Assembly (NCBI GenBank): GCA_037127255.1
Contig: JBANSL010000003.1
Location: 23,418,314 to 23,482,313 of the forward strand
Direction: 5' to 3'
Length of the DNA stretch: 64,000 nt
DNA from: Persicaria tinctoria
Taxonomy: Eukaryota > Streptophyta > Magnoliopsida > Caryophyllales > Polygonaceae
Below, one piece after another: positions 22,513 through 34,258 of the stretch; within the stretch, counting starts at the first letter, position 1; every line of letters starts with the position of its first letter. The position numbers were made by a program, and so were the translations under genes. A model generated the notes under the pieces. That model saw nothing but the letters and a program-made list of their open reading frames with translations, did not search any database and was not told where the DNA came from.

Positions 22513-23240
22513 AATACCCCAAATTATTTTTGGGTATTTCTTCTATAATTCAAATAATAATATTTTCTTTATATTATATCCCCAAATTATTTTCGGTACA
22601 TTTCATTTTGTTTTAGTTATTTATATACATAATTAGTAAATTAATTATTTTATAAGGTAAAGTTCCATATATTTCAAAATAAAGAGAGATCCGTTCACAT
22701 TTTATTCTAAGCTTCTGCTCGTTAACTCTTAGTATCTTTCGTGATCAATGTTAAAACATCTCAGTATTGTACTTTCTTATCTTTATACCTCTTCTACCTA
22801 CTCCTTTTCGTTTTCTAAGTTTCGGGACGAAACTTATTTTTAAGGAGGGAGATATGAAATACCCCAAATTATCTTTGGGTATTTCGTTTTAAGTAAATAT
22901 AATTTTGGTAATAAAAATTATTTTATTTTGAACATAGAAATTCTAAAGTGGATATATATAAGTTTTATAACTAGTTTAAAGATGTTTTATCTTAGGTGCA
23001 TATATAGTAAATAAATCAGTTTTTAAGTTATAGTGTTTTAAGACAAAGTGATATATATTTTCTTAAAAAAAATAAGGAAGGATTCATAATTATAATTTAT
23101 TTTAATTTACGGAAAATATTTAATATAAAGATTGGGAAAAATTACGTTATGCAAAATAAAATGTATTTTAGTAGGTGTTTTGTTATTTAATTTATGTAGA
23201 CTTGTAATAAATAAATTTTCGGATATACATATATATATTT
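22510..23240 (+). mobile_element. Chromovirus-like gypsy remnant (LTR starts and PPT)
   Basis: TGAAATACCCCAAATTAT occurs at 22510 and 22855, marking two LTR starts. Just before the second is TTTCGGGACGAAACTTA and a purine tract AAGGAGGGAGATA (22842-22854), the arrangement found at the 3' end of plant chromovirus-type gypsy elements. The whole internal coding region is deleted, leaving about 345 bp between the two LTR starts. The right end of the 3' LTR is not clear and merges into AT-rich DNA before 23330. Confidence 0.6.
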
Positions 23241-23329
23241 ATAAATTGAAAAATGACTTGAACCGGTTTTCCTTTGGGTTCACTTGAACCGGACCAGCAA
23301 AAACAAAAAGGAAGGTGAACCGGACCACC

Positions 23330-24669
23330 CGCCTTCTTGTTCCAGTCTTGTCTTGATCTAGAGACAATGTTGAGCTCATGGGAGTCTTGCCTGCCTTGGA
23401 TTGATCCATCTTGAACTTCTTCAAGAGATCCTTAGTGTACTTGCTTTGATTGACAAAGATCCCTTTCTTGGATTGATGAACTTATAGTCCCAAAAAGAAG
23501 TTGAGTTCACCCATCAAGCTCATCTCAAATTCACTGCACATGATGTCAGAAAATTCCTTGCACAAAGATGTGTTAGTAGCACCAAATAATATATCATCAA
23601 CATAAATTTGAATAACCAAAATGTCCTTTCCTTTGGTCTTGATAAAAAGAGTCTTGTCGATCAACCCCCTTTTAAAATCATTTTCTAAAAGATATTTTGA
23701 CAAGCGCTCATACCAAGCTCTTGGGGCTTGTTTCAAACCATAAAGCGCTTTGTCAAGTTTATAAACATGATTGGGAAATTCTGAGCTTTCAAAACCTGGG
23801 GTTTGAGCCACATAAACTTCTTCCTCTAAGAAACCATTGAGAAAAGCACACTTGACATCCATTTGATATAACTTTATTCTCATAAAAGATGCAAATGCTA
23901 ATAAAATGTGAATGGCTTCAAGCCTGGCTACGGGAGCAAAGGTCTCCTCGTAGTCAATACCTTCCTCTTGATTGTAGCCTTGAGCAACAAGCCTTGCCTT
24001 GTTCCTCACAACCTTACCATTCTCATCTAGCTTGTTTCGAAATACCCATCGAGTGCCAATGACTGATTGATGCTTTGGCCTAGGCCTCAAGGTCCAGACT
24101 TTGTTCCTTTCAAATTCGTTAAGCTCACTTTGCATAGCAATGATCCAGTTTGGCTCCTGAAGTGCCTCATCTACCTTCTTTGGCTCAATAAGAGAAACAA
24201 ACGCGTGAAAAGCACAAAGATCTTTAAGTTTAGAACGAGTTTGAACACTAGAAGTAGGGTCAGAAATGATATCCTTTAATGAGTGTGATGAGGAGAATTT
24301 GAATTTCCTTTTGCTAGTCTCAGCTCCTTGATTCGTCACACTGGTAGGATTGACTTGTAGTGCATCTGACTCCGTGGTCCTGTTAAGTTCAATTACAGCA
24401 GTTTTTGAAGTCTCAACACTGTTGGATTGGACACCAAGGGCTTTGGATGAATCTTCAACACCTTGGGCCAATTCTTCAGTGTTGAGAATCGGTTCCTGCA
24501 TGTTCATCTTCTCTGTGTTCTTGGTAGCATCATCATCACCTTCCTCGTTCTCTTCATGGATGTTAAGATCTATATCTGCAACACTTTCACTCAAAGCACC
24601 GTCATTGCATTCATCAAAAATAACATGTATACTTTCTTCAACAACCCGGGTCCTTTTATTGAAGATTCT
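23330..24669 (-). pseudogene. SIRE-like copia reverse transcriptase (3'-truncated)
   Basis: The reverse transcriptase copies element RNA into cDNA inside virus-like particles. The frame from 24594 to 23482 (370 aa) has an acidic linker and then the RT domain ([67 protein letters not shown], and the catalytic YVDD). It is in the same frame as the integrase ORF to its right, separated by one stop. A stop at 23482 falls where a glutamine codon is expected (FFLGL*VHQ), after which the same frame continues to about 23340 (KMDQSKAGKTPMS) and then ends abruptly. RNase H and the 3' LTR are missing. Confidence 0.8.
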
Positions 24670-26080
24670 TTAAGCTTTACTACTCGTGGAGTAGCCAAGA
24701 AATATACCTTCATCACTACGCGCATCAAATTTCCCAAGGTTATCTTTTCCATTGTTATGAACAAAACAAGTACAACCAAAGGGTTTAAAATAAGATATAA
24801 GTGGTTTGCGGTCTTTGAAAAGTTCATAAGGAGTTTTCTTTAAGATAGAACGAAAAAGACAACGATTTAAAATGTAGTTAGCTGTGTTAACAGCTTCAGC
24901 CCAATAGGTTTTAGGTAATGCATTTTCTAAAAGCATAGTCCTGGCCATATCCTCTAAGGTGCGGTTCTTGCGTTCCACAACCCCGTTTTGTTGAGGTGTC
25001 CTAGGAGCAGAAAAGTTATGGGAGATGCCATATTTAGCACAAAACAAATCAAATTGAAGTTGATCAAACTCCCAACCATGATCACTCCGAATAGACACTA
25101 TGGGCTCATTTCTTAAAGTTTCCAACTCCTTACAAAGTTTTGAAAACTCAAATAAGGCCTCTGATTTTTCTTTCAAAAATGCAACCCAAGTATATCTAGA
25201 AAAATCATCAATGACAACTAGCATGTACTTTTTACCATTGGGAGATTTGACTCGCATAGGACCACATAAATCCATATGTAAATGTTCAAGGGGTCTAGAA
25301 GAACTTACAACCTTTTTGGGTTTGAAGGAGCTACGTGTTTGTTTATCTCGTGTGCATGCATTGCACATATCAATACCTTTGAAGTCCATTTCAGGTAGCC
25401 CTCTTACAAGCCCTTTGGACACAAGCTTCTGTAGTGTATGTGGACTCACATGATCGAGTTTCCCGTGCCAGAGCTTTGGATCGTCCGTCAAAGGCTTTAG
25501 ACAGGTTAAGCTTCCTTGTGCCACTTGATCAGCATTTACGGCGTAAATATTGTTGTAACGATATGCAGTTAGAATAACTTCACCTGTATCTTCTCTGCAC
25601 ACTATACATCTTTTCTTGTTAAATCTGACATTGTTACCACTATCACATAATTGAGAAACGCTAAGCAGATTATACTTTAAACCATTAACAAGATAGACAT
25701 TTTTAATACTATGGCGGGAATCACTTCCAACACTACCAATACCAACAATGTCGCATTTCCCTTTGTCACCAAGAGTGATTGTTCCCGTGGATTGCTCATT
25801 TAGATCATGAAAGAGAGAACTCTTCCCACTCATATGCCTTGAGCACCCACTATCAATAATCCATTTGTGTTCTTTCAACTTGGTGATTTCCTGCAAGACA
25901 AACATCAACCTTTGTGGCTAGACCAATAAGCAAATTTGGATCCATTGTTGGGGTAAACCATATTTGGTAAAATAGTGCCTTTTGGGACCCAAACTTGTGT
26001 TATCCGTTCTTTTCTCAAATGAATAGGAAATGTATTGCGAATAATATATGGATCCTTTCTTCTATAAGGGCAGGTCTCTT
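24670..26080 (-). pseudogene. SIRE-like copia protease/integrase region (5'-truncated)
   Basis: The 412-aa frame 25908-24670 holds an aspartic protease motif WIIDSGCSRHMSG, a gag-pre-integrase HHCC-type segment (LWHGKLDHV...CNACTRDKQTRSSF) and the integrase core (HMDLCGPMRVKSPNGKKY, IRSDHGWEF, RTPQQNGVVERKNRTL). Residues of the D-D-E triad are present. Coding-like sequence extends to about 26080 (WVPKGTILPN) but gag is absent. The stop at 24670 lies where the frame otherwise runs into the RT half. The fragment is truncated at both ends and lies antisense inside the Retrofit-like element. Confidence 0.8.
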
Positions 26081-26084
26081 TTAC

Positions 26085-26440
26085 ATTTTAAGTATTCAAC
26101 CGAGTCAAAATCAACATAATTATCCAAACGGGTCGAAGATGATTCGACCGAAAACTCAAAAAAAGTATACCCACTTTGATTCGAAACTCAAATGAGACCG
26201 ACCCGACTTTTGACCCGAAACCCGAACGAGCCCGACCCGCTTTAACCCGAACCCGAATGGGCATGACCCGATTTAACCCGAAACCCAATCAATCTAAAAT
26301 TCATTATGACCGAACCCGACCCGAACTCGACCCGACCAGTACCCCACCATAAATTTTACCCGAACTGACCCGACCCGTCAGTGACCCGACCCGAGCAAGC
26401 CTGACCCGAACCCGACCAGAATGACCGACTAGCCAGCTCT
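26085..26440. repeat. GACCCG/CCCGAA-rich hAT-like element remnant
   Basis: Dense GACCCGA words resemble the ends of the elements at 18616 and 29073. No paired TIR or target duplication could be fixed. It separates the SIRE-like fragment from the resumed integrase of the host copia element. Confidence 0.45.
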
Positions 26441-28123
26441 ACAAGGTATCTTATCCCCATACTCCTCAACAAAATGGGTCGTCAGAGCGTCAGAACCGAG
26501 TCATTGTTGAAAAAGGCTTAGCTTTACTAGCTCATGCTCATCTACCTCAAAAATTTTGGGAGCAAGCGTTTCATACCTCGGTTTATCTATCTAACCGTAT
26601 GATTACACCCAATCTCAATTACAAATCACCATCTATGACACTTCACCGGACTATGGGTTCCTCAAATCATTTGGGTGTCGGTGTTACCCATTTCTCCGCC
26701 CTTACACCAACAATAAGCTAGAGTTTCGGTCCCTCCCCTGCCTTTTCTTAGGCTACAGCTCAAAGCATAAAGGATACCTTTGCTATCATGTTCCAACCCA
26801 TCGATTTTATATTTCTCGGTTCGTTGTCTTTGATGAAACTCAATTCCCCTTTGAGTCTGATTCATCACCCCCTACCGTCTCCACCCACACTCCTCCGACA
26901 GCTCCCATTGAGCTCCTCCAACAGGCTGCATTTGCACCTCCTGCTGCTTCTGCAGTACCGCAGCCACCTCCCAGTCCTTCCCCAACTCTTGTGTCCTCCT
27001 TACGTCACTCCCCTGTCGTCACCCCTGCGTCTCCTCTTCGGCTTCTTCACATGACAGCACTTCTGCAGCTTCCTCGCCTGCAGCCGTGGCCCCTGATTCA
27101 TCCAGCACAGCCACCTCTGCAGCCTCCTCTTCTGCAGCGCTGGCCCCGGAACCACCCACTACCGACCCCTCTCCCCCCTCACCTCAGTCCTCCCCGGATC
27201 AGCCACTCATAGCTCCCTTGTGGTTCCGTCAATCCGACACCTCCATACATCCCATGGCCACTAGAGCTTCCACAAATTCCCTAAAGCCAAAGGTCCTTTA
27301 CTCCACTAAATATCCACTCCCTACTGCGCTCACAGCATCATCCGAACCCAAATTCTTTCATCAAGCCACAAAAAGTCCTCACTAGCAACATGCTATGCAT
27401 ATGGAATGTGATGCCTTAATGAGAAATGGGACGTGGGACCTAGTTCCGCGACCTCCAGGTGCTAATATTGTTGGTTGTAAGTGGATTTACAGGGTCAAGC
27501 ACAAGTCTGATGGGACCATTGAGCGCTATAAAGCTCGCTTAGTTGCCAAGGGATTCAATCAGGAAGCTGGTGTTGATTTCTTTGACACCTTCAGCCCCGT
27601 CATCAAGCCAACCACCATCCGTCTTGTACTCAGTCTCGATCTCACGAGGTTTTGGCCGCTCCGTCAAGTTGACATCAACAACGCATTTCTCAATGGTGAC
27701 CTGGCTGAGACTGTTTACATGAGTCAATCGCAAGGCTTTATCGCCTCTGATCGCCCCACTCATGTGTGTCGCCTACGGAACGCTCTGTATGGCTTGCAGC
27801 AGGCGCCCAGAGCTTGGTTTCAGAAGCTCAACGATGCGCTCATTCGTCAGGGGTTCAAAGATTGTGTCTCTGGCTCTTCTTTATTTATCAAAAAGCATGG
27901 CAAGGATGTGGTATATGTTCTTATATATGTCGATGATCTCATCGTCACGGGGTCTCATGTCGCCTTCATCGACGAGTTTGTCCTTAGCCTTCATCGTGCC
28001 TTCTCGTTGAAGGACCTTGGCACTCTGAGCTATTTTTTGGGCACTGAAGTCATTCGGACTCCTCCGTCATTCAGCTCAGTCAACAGAAATACATCACGGA
28101 CATTCTGGATCATTGTGGCATGA
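26441..28123 (+). pseudogene. Copia integrase C-terminus and reverse transcriptase (Retrofit/Ale-like)
   Basis: Coding resumes with integrase signatures ([35 protein letters not shown]) in changing frames, then a proline/serine-rich linker at 26860-27230. The RT ORF 27395-28123 carries [58 protein letters not shown] and the catalytic YVDD. A TAG at 27383, where tryptophan is expected (SPH*QHAM), separates it from the in-frame linker ORF 27086-27385. A frameshift near 28065 breaks it from the RNase H part. The protein is not expressible as one chain. Confidence 0.85.
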
Positions 28124-28869
28124 CTTGCGCGAAGCCCATCTCCTCTCCAGCCGAGCCTGGCTCACGGCTCATCCAATCTGGCGATCCTAGTTCCGACCCT
28201 CACTTGGATCGTCAAATTGTTGGAGCTCTCCAGTATGTCACGATCACAAGGCCGGAGATTTCTTATTCGGTTAATCGTGTCTGTCAGTTTATGCACAACC
28301 CCACTGAAGTGCACTGGTCGGCTGTGAAGTGCATCCTTCGCTACTTGAAAGGCTCCATTGCGTCCGACTTGTCTCTCTTCAAAGCCACTAATGATCGTCT
28401 TGTTGCCTTCTCTGATGCTGGTTGGGCTTCTGATCCAGATGATTGTCGATCTCAACACGGTTTTGCCATTTTCTATGGTGGCAATCTCATCAGCTGGGCC
28501 TCTAAGAAGCAGAATGTGGTTGCCAGATCGAGCACTGAGGCCGAATACAGGGCTATTGCTTTCACTACTGCCGAGTTGTTGTGGTTGCAACAATTGTTAC
28601 AGGAGATGGGTATTCCTTTTACTCGGCCGCCTATTCTTCTCTGTGATAACCTCAATGCTACATTCCTGTCTGCGAATCTTGTCTTCCATCAGCGCTCTAA
28701 GCACATCAAGATTGACTATCATTTTGTACGGGAACAGGTAGCTTCTGGAGACCTTACAGTTCGACATGTTCGTTCTCTTGATCAAATCGCAGACATATTC
28801 ACCAAAGTTGTCGGCAATCATCGGTTCCATTCATTGAGTTCCAAGCTTCATGTCCGCTCCCGCCCATGA
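28120..28869 (+). CDS. Copia RNase H domain (C-terminus of pol)
   Basis: This frame encodes the connection and RNase H domain that degrades the RNA strand during reverse transcription. It shows [80 protein letters not shown] and [13 protein letters not shown], all standard copia motifs with the catalytic Asp and Glu. It ends at 28869, 13 bases before the 3' LTR. The ATG at 28120 is internal to the original polyprotein; a frameshift near 28065 separates it from the RT frame. Confidence 0.85.
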   Translation: MTCAKPISSPAEPGSRLIQSGDPSSDPHLDRQIVGALQYVTITRPEISYSVNRVCQFMHNPTEVHWSAVKCILRYLKGSIASDLSLFKATNDRLVAFSDAGWASDPDDCRSQHGFAIFYGGNLISWASKKQNVVARSSTEAEYRAIAFTTAELLWLQQLLQEMGIPFTRPPILLCDNLNATFLSANLVFHQRSKHIKIDYHFVREQVASGDLTVRHVRSLDQIADIFTKVVGNHRFHSLSSKLHVRSRP

Positions 28870-29072
28870 GCTTGCGGGGGCCTGTTAGGATATTGTATTT
28901 ATTTGTATTTATCTTGTTTGTTACAATTAGGATTTGATAAGGGAAGGATAATTCCAAATCCCTTTAGGTCAAATTATGAAGTCTCTATACTCTATTTATA
29001 CAGACATTAATGAGAAGAGCGATACATCTTTCTCTGCAAACATTATTCACTTACACTGAATATAAGCATAAT

Positions 29073-29490
29073 CCGACCTGTCAAAACATAATCCGACCCG
29101 AAAACCCGACCTGACCGTCCGTAATTTTTTAGGTCAAGATCGGAAAATTTTGACCCAGAATTTTTTTCGATCCGAACCCGAAAAATCGAAATTTTCCAGT
29201 TAATCTGGGTTTCGACCCGATTACCCAATTGACCCGATAATTTTGACCCGATTTACCCGATTGACCTAGTTGATTTATAATTAAATATAATTAATTTTTT
29301 TATATAATTAAAATTTATTGCAAAATTATCAAATCACAATTTTTTTAATTTAAAAAAAGAAAAAATTGACAAACCCGAAATCGACCCGAAACCCGGTCAA
29401 CCCGGAAATACCCGAAATCCATTTTACCCGAGACCCGTTTTACCCGAGATCCGAAGTGACCCGACCCGAATGACCCGTTTGACAGGTCTA
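29073..29490. mobile_element. hAT-like GACCCG-rich element, no clear TSD
   Basis: Ends GACCTGTCAAAAC and TTTGACAGGTCTAG are inverted copies. The interior order (GACCCG-rich, AT-rich core, GACCCG-rich) matches the element at 18616-19391, including shared words TTTTGACCCGATTTACC and GAAGTGACCCGACCCGAA. It lies directly right of the copia 3' flank. Eight-base flanks do not match convincingly. Confidence 0.65.
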
Positions 29491-29879
29491 GTAATTACAC
29501 ATTAAGCTTACATCATTTTTTTTATATTAATTTTGATTAGTTTATAATTGTTAGGACTTGGGAGCTTAGATCCCCTTTATAGCACGTAAGTTTAAATAAG
29601 TCTTTATAAACCATTCTTTTTACAGTTATTATTTTTTATGTGGGCAAACATTATATCCCAAACTCATACTATTATTGAATGGGAAATATCATTCTTATAT
29701 CAATTAGTACAATCTAATAAAAATATATTGTTTCATCTGTAAATTTAAGTGCCTTATTATTCCGCATATTTTTAACAAATATTACAAATTTTCATATATT
29801 TTAATATTTATTACTCATAATTATAAAATTATATATATAATGTTTTATGGACTTTTTTTTTTGAAAAACTGATAATGCA
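29491..29879. other. AT-rich DNA, no feature
   Basis: No ORF or RNA signal. The Athila-like LTR homology begins near 29880. Confidence 0.5.
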
Positions 29880-30340
29880 TATTTCATATAGGCATTATAA
29901 GTGTTTCTTATTGCTATGGTTTTGTTATGTTTTGAGTCTAGTTCTGTTTATTATTTGTGAAGTATTCGAGTTCGGAATCTATGCGTTTTTAGTGTTTATT
30001 CTGCATAATTACATTCCGACCTTGGATGGACTATGGAAAGAGCTTAAGAAGCATGTTTTGGAGCATATGGAGGCTGAGGAAGAGCTAAGGAGGAGCAAGG
30101 AGGCACGACATTGGAATTCGTTGAAGGAAAATGAGAAACGTCGAGCACTGCAGGAACGGCGCCCGCCGCCCCTTGCAAGGCGCCCGCCGTTGCCCAGATC
30201 CCGAATACCTGTTTTGGATCCGAAGACTATTATTTCTTATTAATTCCTTTAGGGTTTTTGCCGACCTTATGAGACTTTATTTTAGTTGTTTTTCAGTTCT
30301 CTAGAGAGAGAGCAACATTAGAGAGAAACTATGAACTCAA

Positions 30341-30406
<66 letters not shown>

Positions 30407-31202
30407 GGCCTATGAGTTGCTAAACTCATAATTTCGCATGTGATTCGAAGGCATGGTTGTTTGAATTGTGAGGATTTGAGTTTATTTGATTATTCATGTT
30501 CTTAGTTATAATCTTGTGATTAATTTATATTTGTGTTCCTTTCTATGCCTGATCAACATGTTAGGAATTGCATCTCTAGCTATGAATTCGTTGTTGTTTT
30601 CTCGATAGCAAACAAAGGTATTGATGATAGTGATGTCTCTTTGTCTTTGTAGTGGATGATTTCAGTTGATCTATGTTGAGGATATTTGATTAGGATTGAG
30701 CTCGGTGTGCGCCTATATGTCTTGATTGAATAGAGTCAATGTGCCAATTGGTCTTGATTACTTGAGTTCTTAATGCTATTCTTTAGTGATATGAATAAGA
30801 TGAGTGAATCTCTGCGGATCTCTCAACTTTAGTCAAGTAGACCTAGGAATATGAATAATTGATAAATCAATCCGAGGACCATGAATTTCAACAATTGTCA
30901 AATAATTACAGGTGAAATGTTCTTTGAACTTTGATATCAATTTGCTTTGTGATTTGCAATCAGGTTAATTTTATATTTGCTATTTGTTGAAAAGATCATG
31001 CTTTGCTTTAAAGAGTCTTGTCTAGAGTCATTAAATAGGAAATAGCTTCTCCCTGTGGGTTCAACACCGGACTTCATCGTTATACTAGTAGTTATTTTGT
31101 TTATCAAGTGATTGGTTGCCTAATCTATAGGCTGTGTGTTTAAGTTTGGATTTTTATTACTATTTGGCAAAGGGCGAAAGTGCCAACGACGTTCGTCCCA
31201 CA
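29880..31202 (+). mobile_element. Athila-like 5' LTR (left end truncated)
   Basis: Homologous to 38230-38596 plus 40726-41563. It ends CA at 31202 (CGTCCCACA). It contains a (GA)n tract at 30344-30403 and one GC-rich palindromic module at 30156-30195. The 122-aa ORF at 29875-30243 is LTR sequence; the matching 3' LTR frame is broken, so I do not treat it as a protein. Confidence 0.75.
30344..30403. repeat. (GA)n microsatellite in the LTR
   Basis: About 30 dinucleotide units. A shorter (GA)n occupies the matching place in the 3' LTR at 40726-40759. Confidence 0.95.
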
Positions 31203-31211
31203 CGAAATTCT

Positions 31212-31229
31212 TGACGTCGTTGACGGGGA
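31212..31229 (+). promoter_or_regulatory. Primer-binding site, tRNA-Asp-like
   Basis: TGACGTCGTTGACGGGGA matches 15 of 18 bases of TGGCGCCGTTGCCGGGGA, the tRNA-Asp-complementary PBS known for Athila-type elements. It starts nine bases after the LTR end. Confidence 0.65.
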
Positions 31230-31297
31230 GAAGAAAGGAGTTTGCTTTTCTTTAACTCTATCAATTACTCTTTATTTTAAGTTTGTTTTGTCTTTGC

Positions 31298-33538
31298 ATG
31301 GTTCAAACTAGATCTTTTAATTCAACGTCTTTATCTTTTGATCCCGAGGTTGAAAGATCTTTTCGATTGAAGAGGAGGCTCGCGTTTGAGACAGACGAAG
31401 AGATGGCAAACGTTGTTATTAATCCGCCAAGAAAGACCTTGAGAAACCTAAAGGATCCTGATTTGAGTGTTCAACCACTTGCAATTAGTCTTCCGGATCT
31501 CCCTGAGGGTTCAAGATTTGAGTTCAAGTCGAATTGGTCATCTATTTTGCCTTACTTTCATGGATTGCCTGGGGAGGAGTCAAACAAGCACCTTGCTATC
31601 TTTGTGAGTGTGTGTGATAGACTGAGACCCCAAGGCTTGTCTGATGACCAATTGACGCTGAGAGTGTTCCCCTTTACTCTAAAAGATGTTGCAAGCGATT
31701 GCCTTTACTACCTACCCCCAGAAAGCATTACTGCTTGGGTGCAATTGAAGAAAGCTTTCTTGCAAAAGTACTTTCATGTGACTCGCCTCAACAAACTTAA
31801 GAAGGAGGTATCCAATATTGAGCAATCACCTACGGAGAGCATGGTTTTAGGATCGGGATCCTAGTGTGAGATCGAGACAAGGGTGTAGGATCGGATCGTA
31901 TGATCGTAAGATCCTAGACAAAAATTGAAAATAAAATAAGTAATAAAATAAAAACAAAACATCCTAAACAAATACTTTAATTTTAAAATAAAACTAAGCT
32001 TTTCCTCCATTAAACAAATTAACTAACTAAAATAGTCCAATAATAAGCAATTAACATTCATAATTTGTGAAGAATAATGTCTCAAAAGGTGACAAACAAA
32101 CAAAGATAATGTTTTAAAATATGAGAAACATACAAGAGATAAATCATACATCCAAATATCCAATGCCATCTCTAGTTTCAAATATCATCATCGCAACTAA
32201 CCACACCATGAAAAATTTCAGGCGCTCAAACATGAATTTGCCGAGTTAAGTAACAAAACAAAGGGCTTAGGGTTTCAATTCAACGTCTTCACTCTTCTGC
32301 CTTCAATTTCTAAGAAGATGAGCTTCCAAAAAAAATAAAAAATAAAAAGGCCCATCGTATCCAAAAGGCCCAATATCCAAACAAAACAAACACAATTACA
32401 CAAATATGATTTTTGCTAGGATCGGATATTTTTTCTAGAATCAGTAGATCCTAGGTAGATCCTACCGATCCTACACAATCCCATATGATCCTAGGTAGAT
32501 ACTAGCACGAGGGAGTCTATATGCCCGATCCGGATCAAAACCTTGCCTAGAATCGTAGGATCGTAGGATCGTAAGATCCGGATCGGGATCCTAATAACCA
32601 TGACGGAGAGTCTTTATGAGTATGTTGAGCGGTTCAAGAAGCTTAAGGGTAGTTGTCCACAACACGGTATACCCGAGGATGATCTAGTTCTATATCTTTA
32701 CGAAGGTTTGCTTGTCACCGATACAAGTTTTATCAATGCTACTAGCGGAGGAGATATTTTGGATAAAACACCTCAGGAAGCAATGCAGATTTTTGAAGGG
32801 TTGGCTAATGCATCGCAACAATATGGGAGACACCAAGGAGTTAGAGGAGTTCATAAGTTGGATAGTTCGAGAGATGGACACAAGGACAATATCGATAGGC
32901 TTATGGAGATCGTGAACAAGATGGTTATGAATCAACCCCATCAGCCTAGACCTTGTGGAGTTTGTGGAGATCCAACTCATCCGAATGATAAGTGTCCCTT
33001 GATTAAGGAGGGCACCGCTGAAGTGAATGCTATGGATTATGGACCTCGCCGCAACTTTGGTAACAATTACAATCAAGGCTACAATTCAAACTTCTAAAGT
33101 GGATTCAACGGGAGAGGCTAGAATAAAAAAGTTCCTTTTCAAAGAGGACAATGTGAGAATCGTCCTAGAAACACTCAACAAGATGACAAATATGAGACAT
33201 TGAGATTGTTATTGGACAAGATGAGTGTTCAAGAAAAGTTGTTGAGTCAAATGGCTAAAGAGATTGGTGAATTGAAAGCGAAGGAGTCGGCAAAGTTGCC
33301 ATCGCAAGTGGTGGTGAATCAGAAGGAAAATGTCAGCGCCATGACCCTTAGAGGAGGTAAACAAGTGAATACACCCACTAGGAATGTTGAAGAGATGCCT
33401 AAAGAGGAAGTTGATTTGGGAAATAAGGACGAAGAGACGAAATTGGAGACGCACTACAGAGACGGCGCCCGCCGCCCCTCACCACGGCGCCCGCCGCCAC
33501 CTCCTTTGATGGATCCGACTTCTGACGTTGTTTAATCC
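31298..33538 (+). pseudogene. Athila-like gag, split by a hAT-like insertion and two stops
   Basis: Gag starts at MVQTRSFNST (31298). The first part has PYFHGLPGEESNKHLAIF and LKDVASDCLYYLPP, typical of the retrotransposon gag domain. It is broken at codon phase 2 by the element at 31840-32602 and continues in phase at 32611 (SLYEYVERFKKLKGSCPQHG). A CX2CX4HX4C knuckle (CGVCGDPTHPNDKC) follows near 32955-33000. Stops TAA at 33095 and TAG at about 33119 interrupt a frame that then stays open to 33535; at both, the changes are compatible with CAA-to-TAA and CAG-to-TAG. The C-terminus contains one GC-rich module (ARRPSPRRPPPPP). Confidence 0.8.
31840..32602. mobile_element. hAT-like MITE with perfect 8-bp TSD (763 bp)
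   Basis: ACGGAGAG at 31832-31839 and 32603-32610 flank it. Inverted ends start CATGGTTTTAGGATC and CATGGTTATTAGGATC, and continue as GATCC/GGATC-rich sequence on both sides of an AT-rich core. It is non-coding. The insertion interrupts Athila gag. Confidence 0.85.
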
Positions 33539-33846
33539 CCGAAGAAAGCTTCCAAAGAGTGGTCTTCTTAGGTTTTAAGACCTGCACCACCCTTTCCTCA
33601 CGCCTTAAGATTTGATCGTAAGTGGGAAGATTAACAAATTCTTTACGACACATTTGCTCATTGTGAGGTAAATATTCCACTTTTTAATTTGATTAAAACT
33701 GTGCCTCACTATGCGAAATTCTTGAAAGAGCTATGCACGATGAAGCACAAGCAAAAAATGAGAAAGAAGGAAAAGGTAAGTTTAAGTGAGAATGTTTCGG
33801 CTTTACTATACCATGTGCAACAGGTAATGTTAGCTTCACCAAACCT

Positions 33847-34258
33847 ATGTTAGACCTAGGTGCTTCAATTAATGTTATGTCTTATAACTTATACATATTT
33901 TTGGGTCTCAATTCATTGTCTGAAACTGGTGTTACTATACAACTCGCTGATCATTCTAATATTAAGCCTAGAGGGGTTGTTGAAGATGTGTTGGTTAAGG
34001 TAAATGATTTGATTTTTCCAACGGATTTCTTCATTTCTAGACATGAAACAAGGTACGGCTGAAACCCCGATTATCTTGGGAAGGCCATTCTTGCGAACGG
34101 ATAAGACTAAGATTGATTGTTTTTTAGGACAACCTTCCGGAGTTACTCATTTCAAGGACTCGATGGATGCTATTGATGGCTATGTCGGAAAAGTTACTAA
34201 AGTTCCGCCTCTTGTTCTGAAAAGAACAAGTGTGGGGGATCTTGGTGGATTAACTTGA
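33847..34258 (+). pseudogene. Athila-like aspartic protease (frameshifted)
   Basis: The retroviral-type protease would cleave the polyprotein. MLDLGASINVMSY (33847) carries the D-L-G-A catalytic motif, followed by GVTIQLADHS and LVKVNDLIFPTDFF. A frameshift near 34050 moves the rest (PIILGRPFLRTDKTKIDC) to another frame, ending at 34258. Reverse transcriptase should follow but is absent. 33540-33846 is also coding-like but broken. Confidence 0.75.

Larger units (their letters stand above)
22062..29055 (+). mobile_element. Ty1/copia element (Retrofit/Ale-like) with both LTRs, containing nested insertions
   Basis: The 5' LTR is 22062-22224 (163 bp) and the 3' LTR 28883-29055 (173 bp). Both begin TGTTAGGATATTG and end ACTTACA, with the 10-bp difference explained by a duplication in the 3' copy and about seven substitutions by eye. 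The PBS TGGTATCAGCCT follows at 22225, and a G-rich polypurine tract (GCGGGGGCC) precedes the 3' LTR. Flanks GTGAA and CTGAA form an imperfect 5-bp TSD. The internal region has lost the rest of gag, the protease and the integrase N-terminus, and is occupied by later insertions at 22510-26440. Very short LTRs fit the Retrofit/Ale lineage. Confidence 0.85.

Noticed and set aside
28162..28593. 143-aa minus ORF
   Set aside because: It is antisense to the copia RNase H frame.
29875..30243. 122-aa ORF with hydrophobic start and charged helix
   Set aside because: It lies within the Athila 5' LTR, and the matching 3' LTR sequence is broken by a stop and deletions. Its proline-rich part is the GC module.
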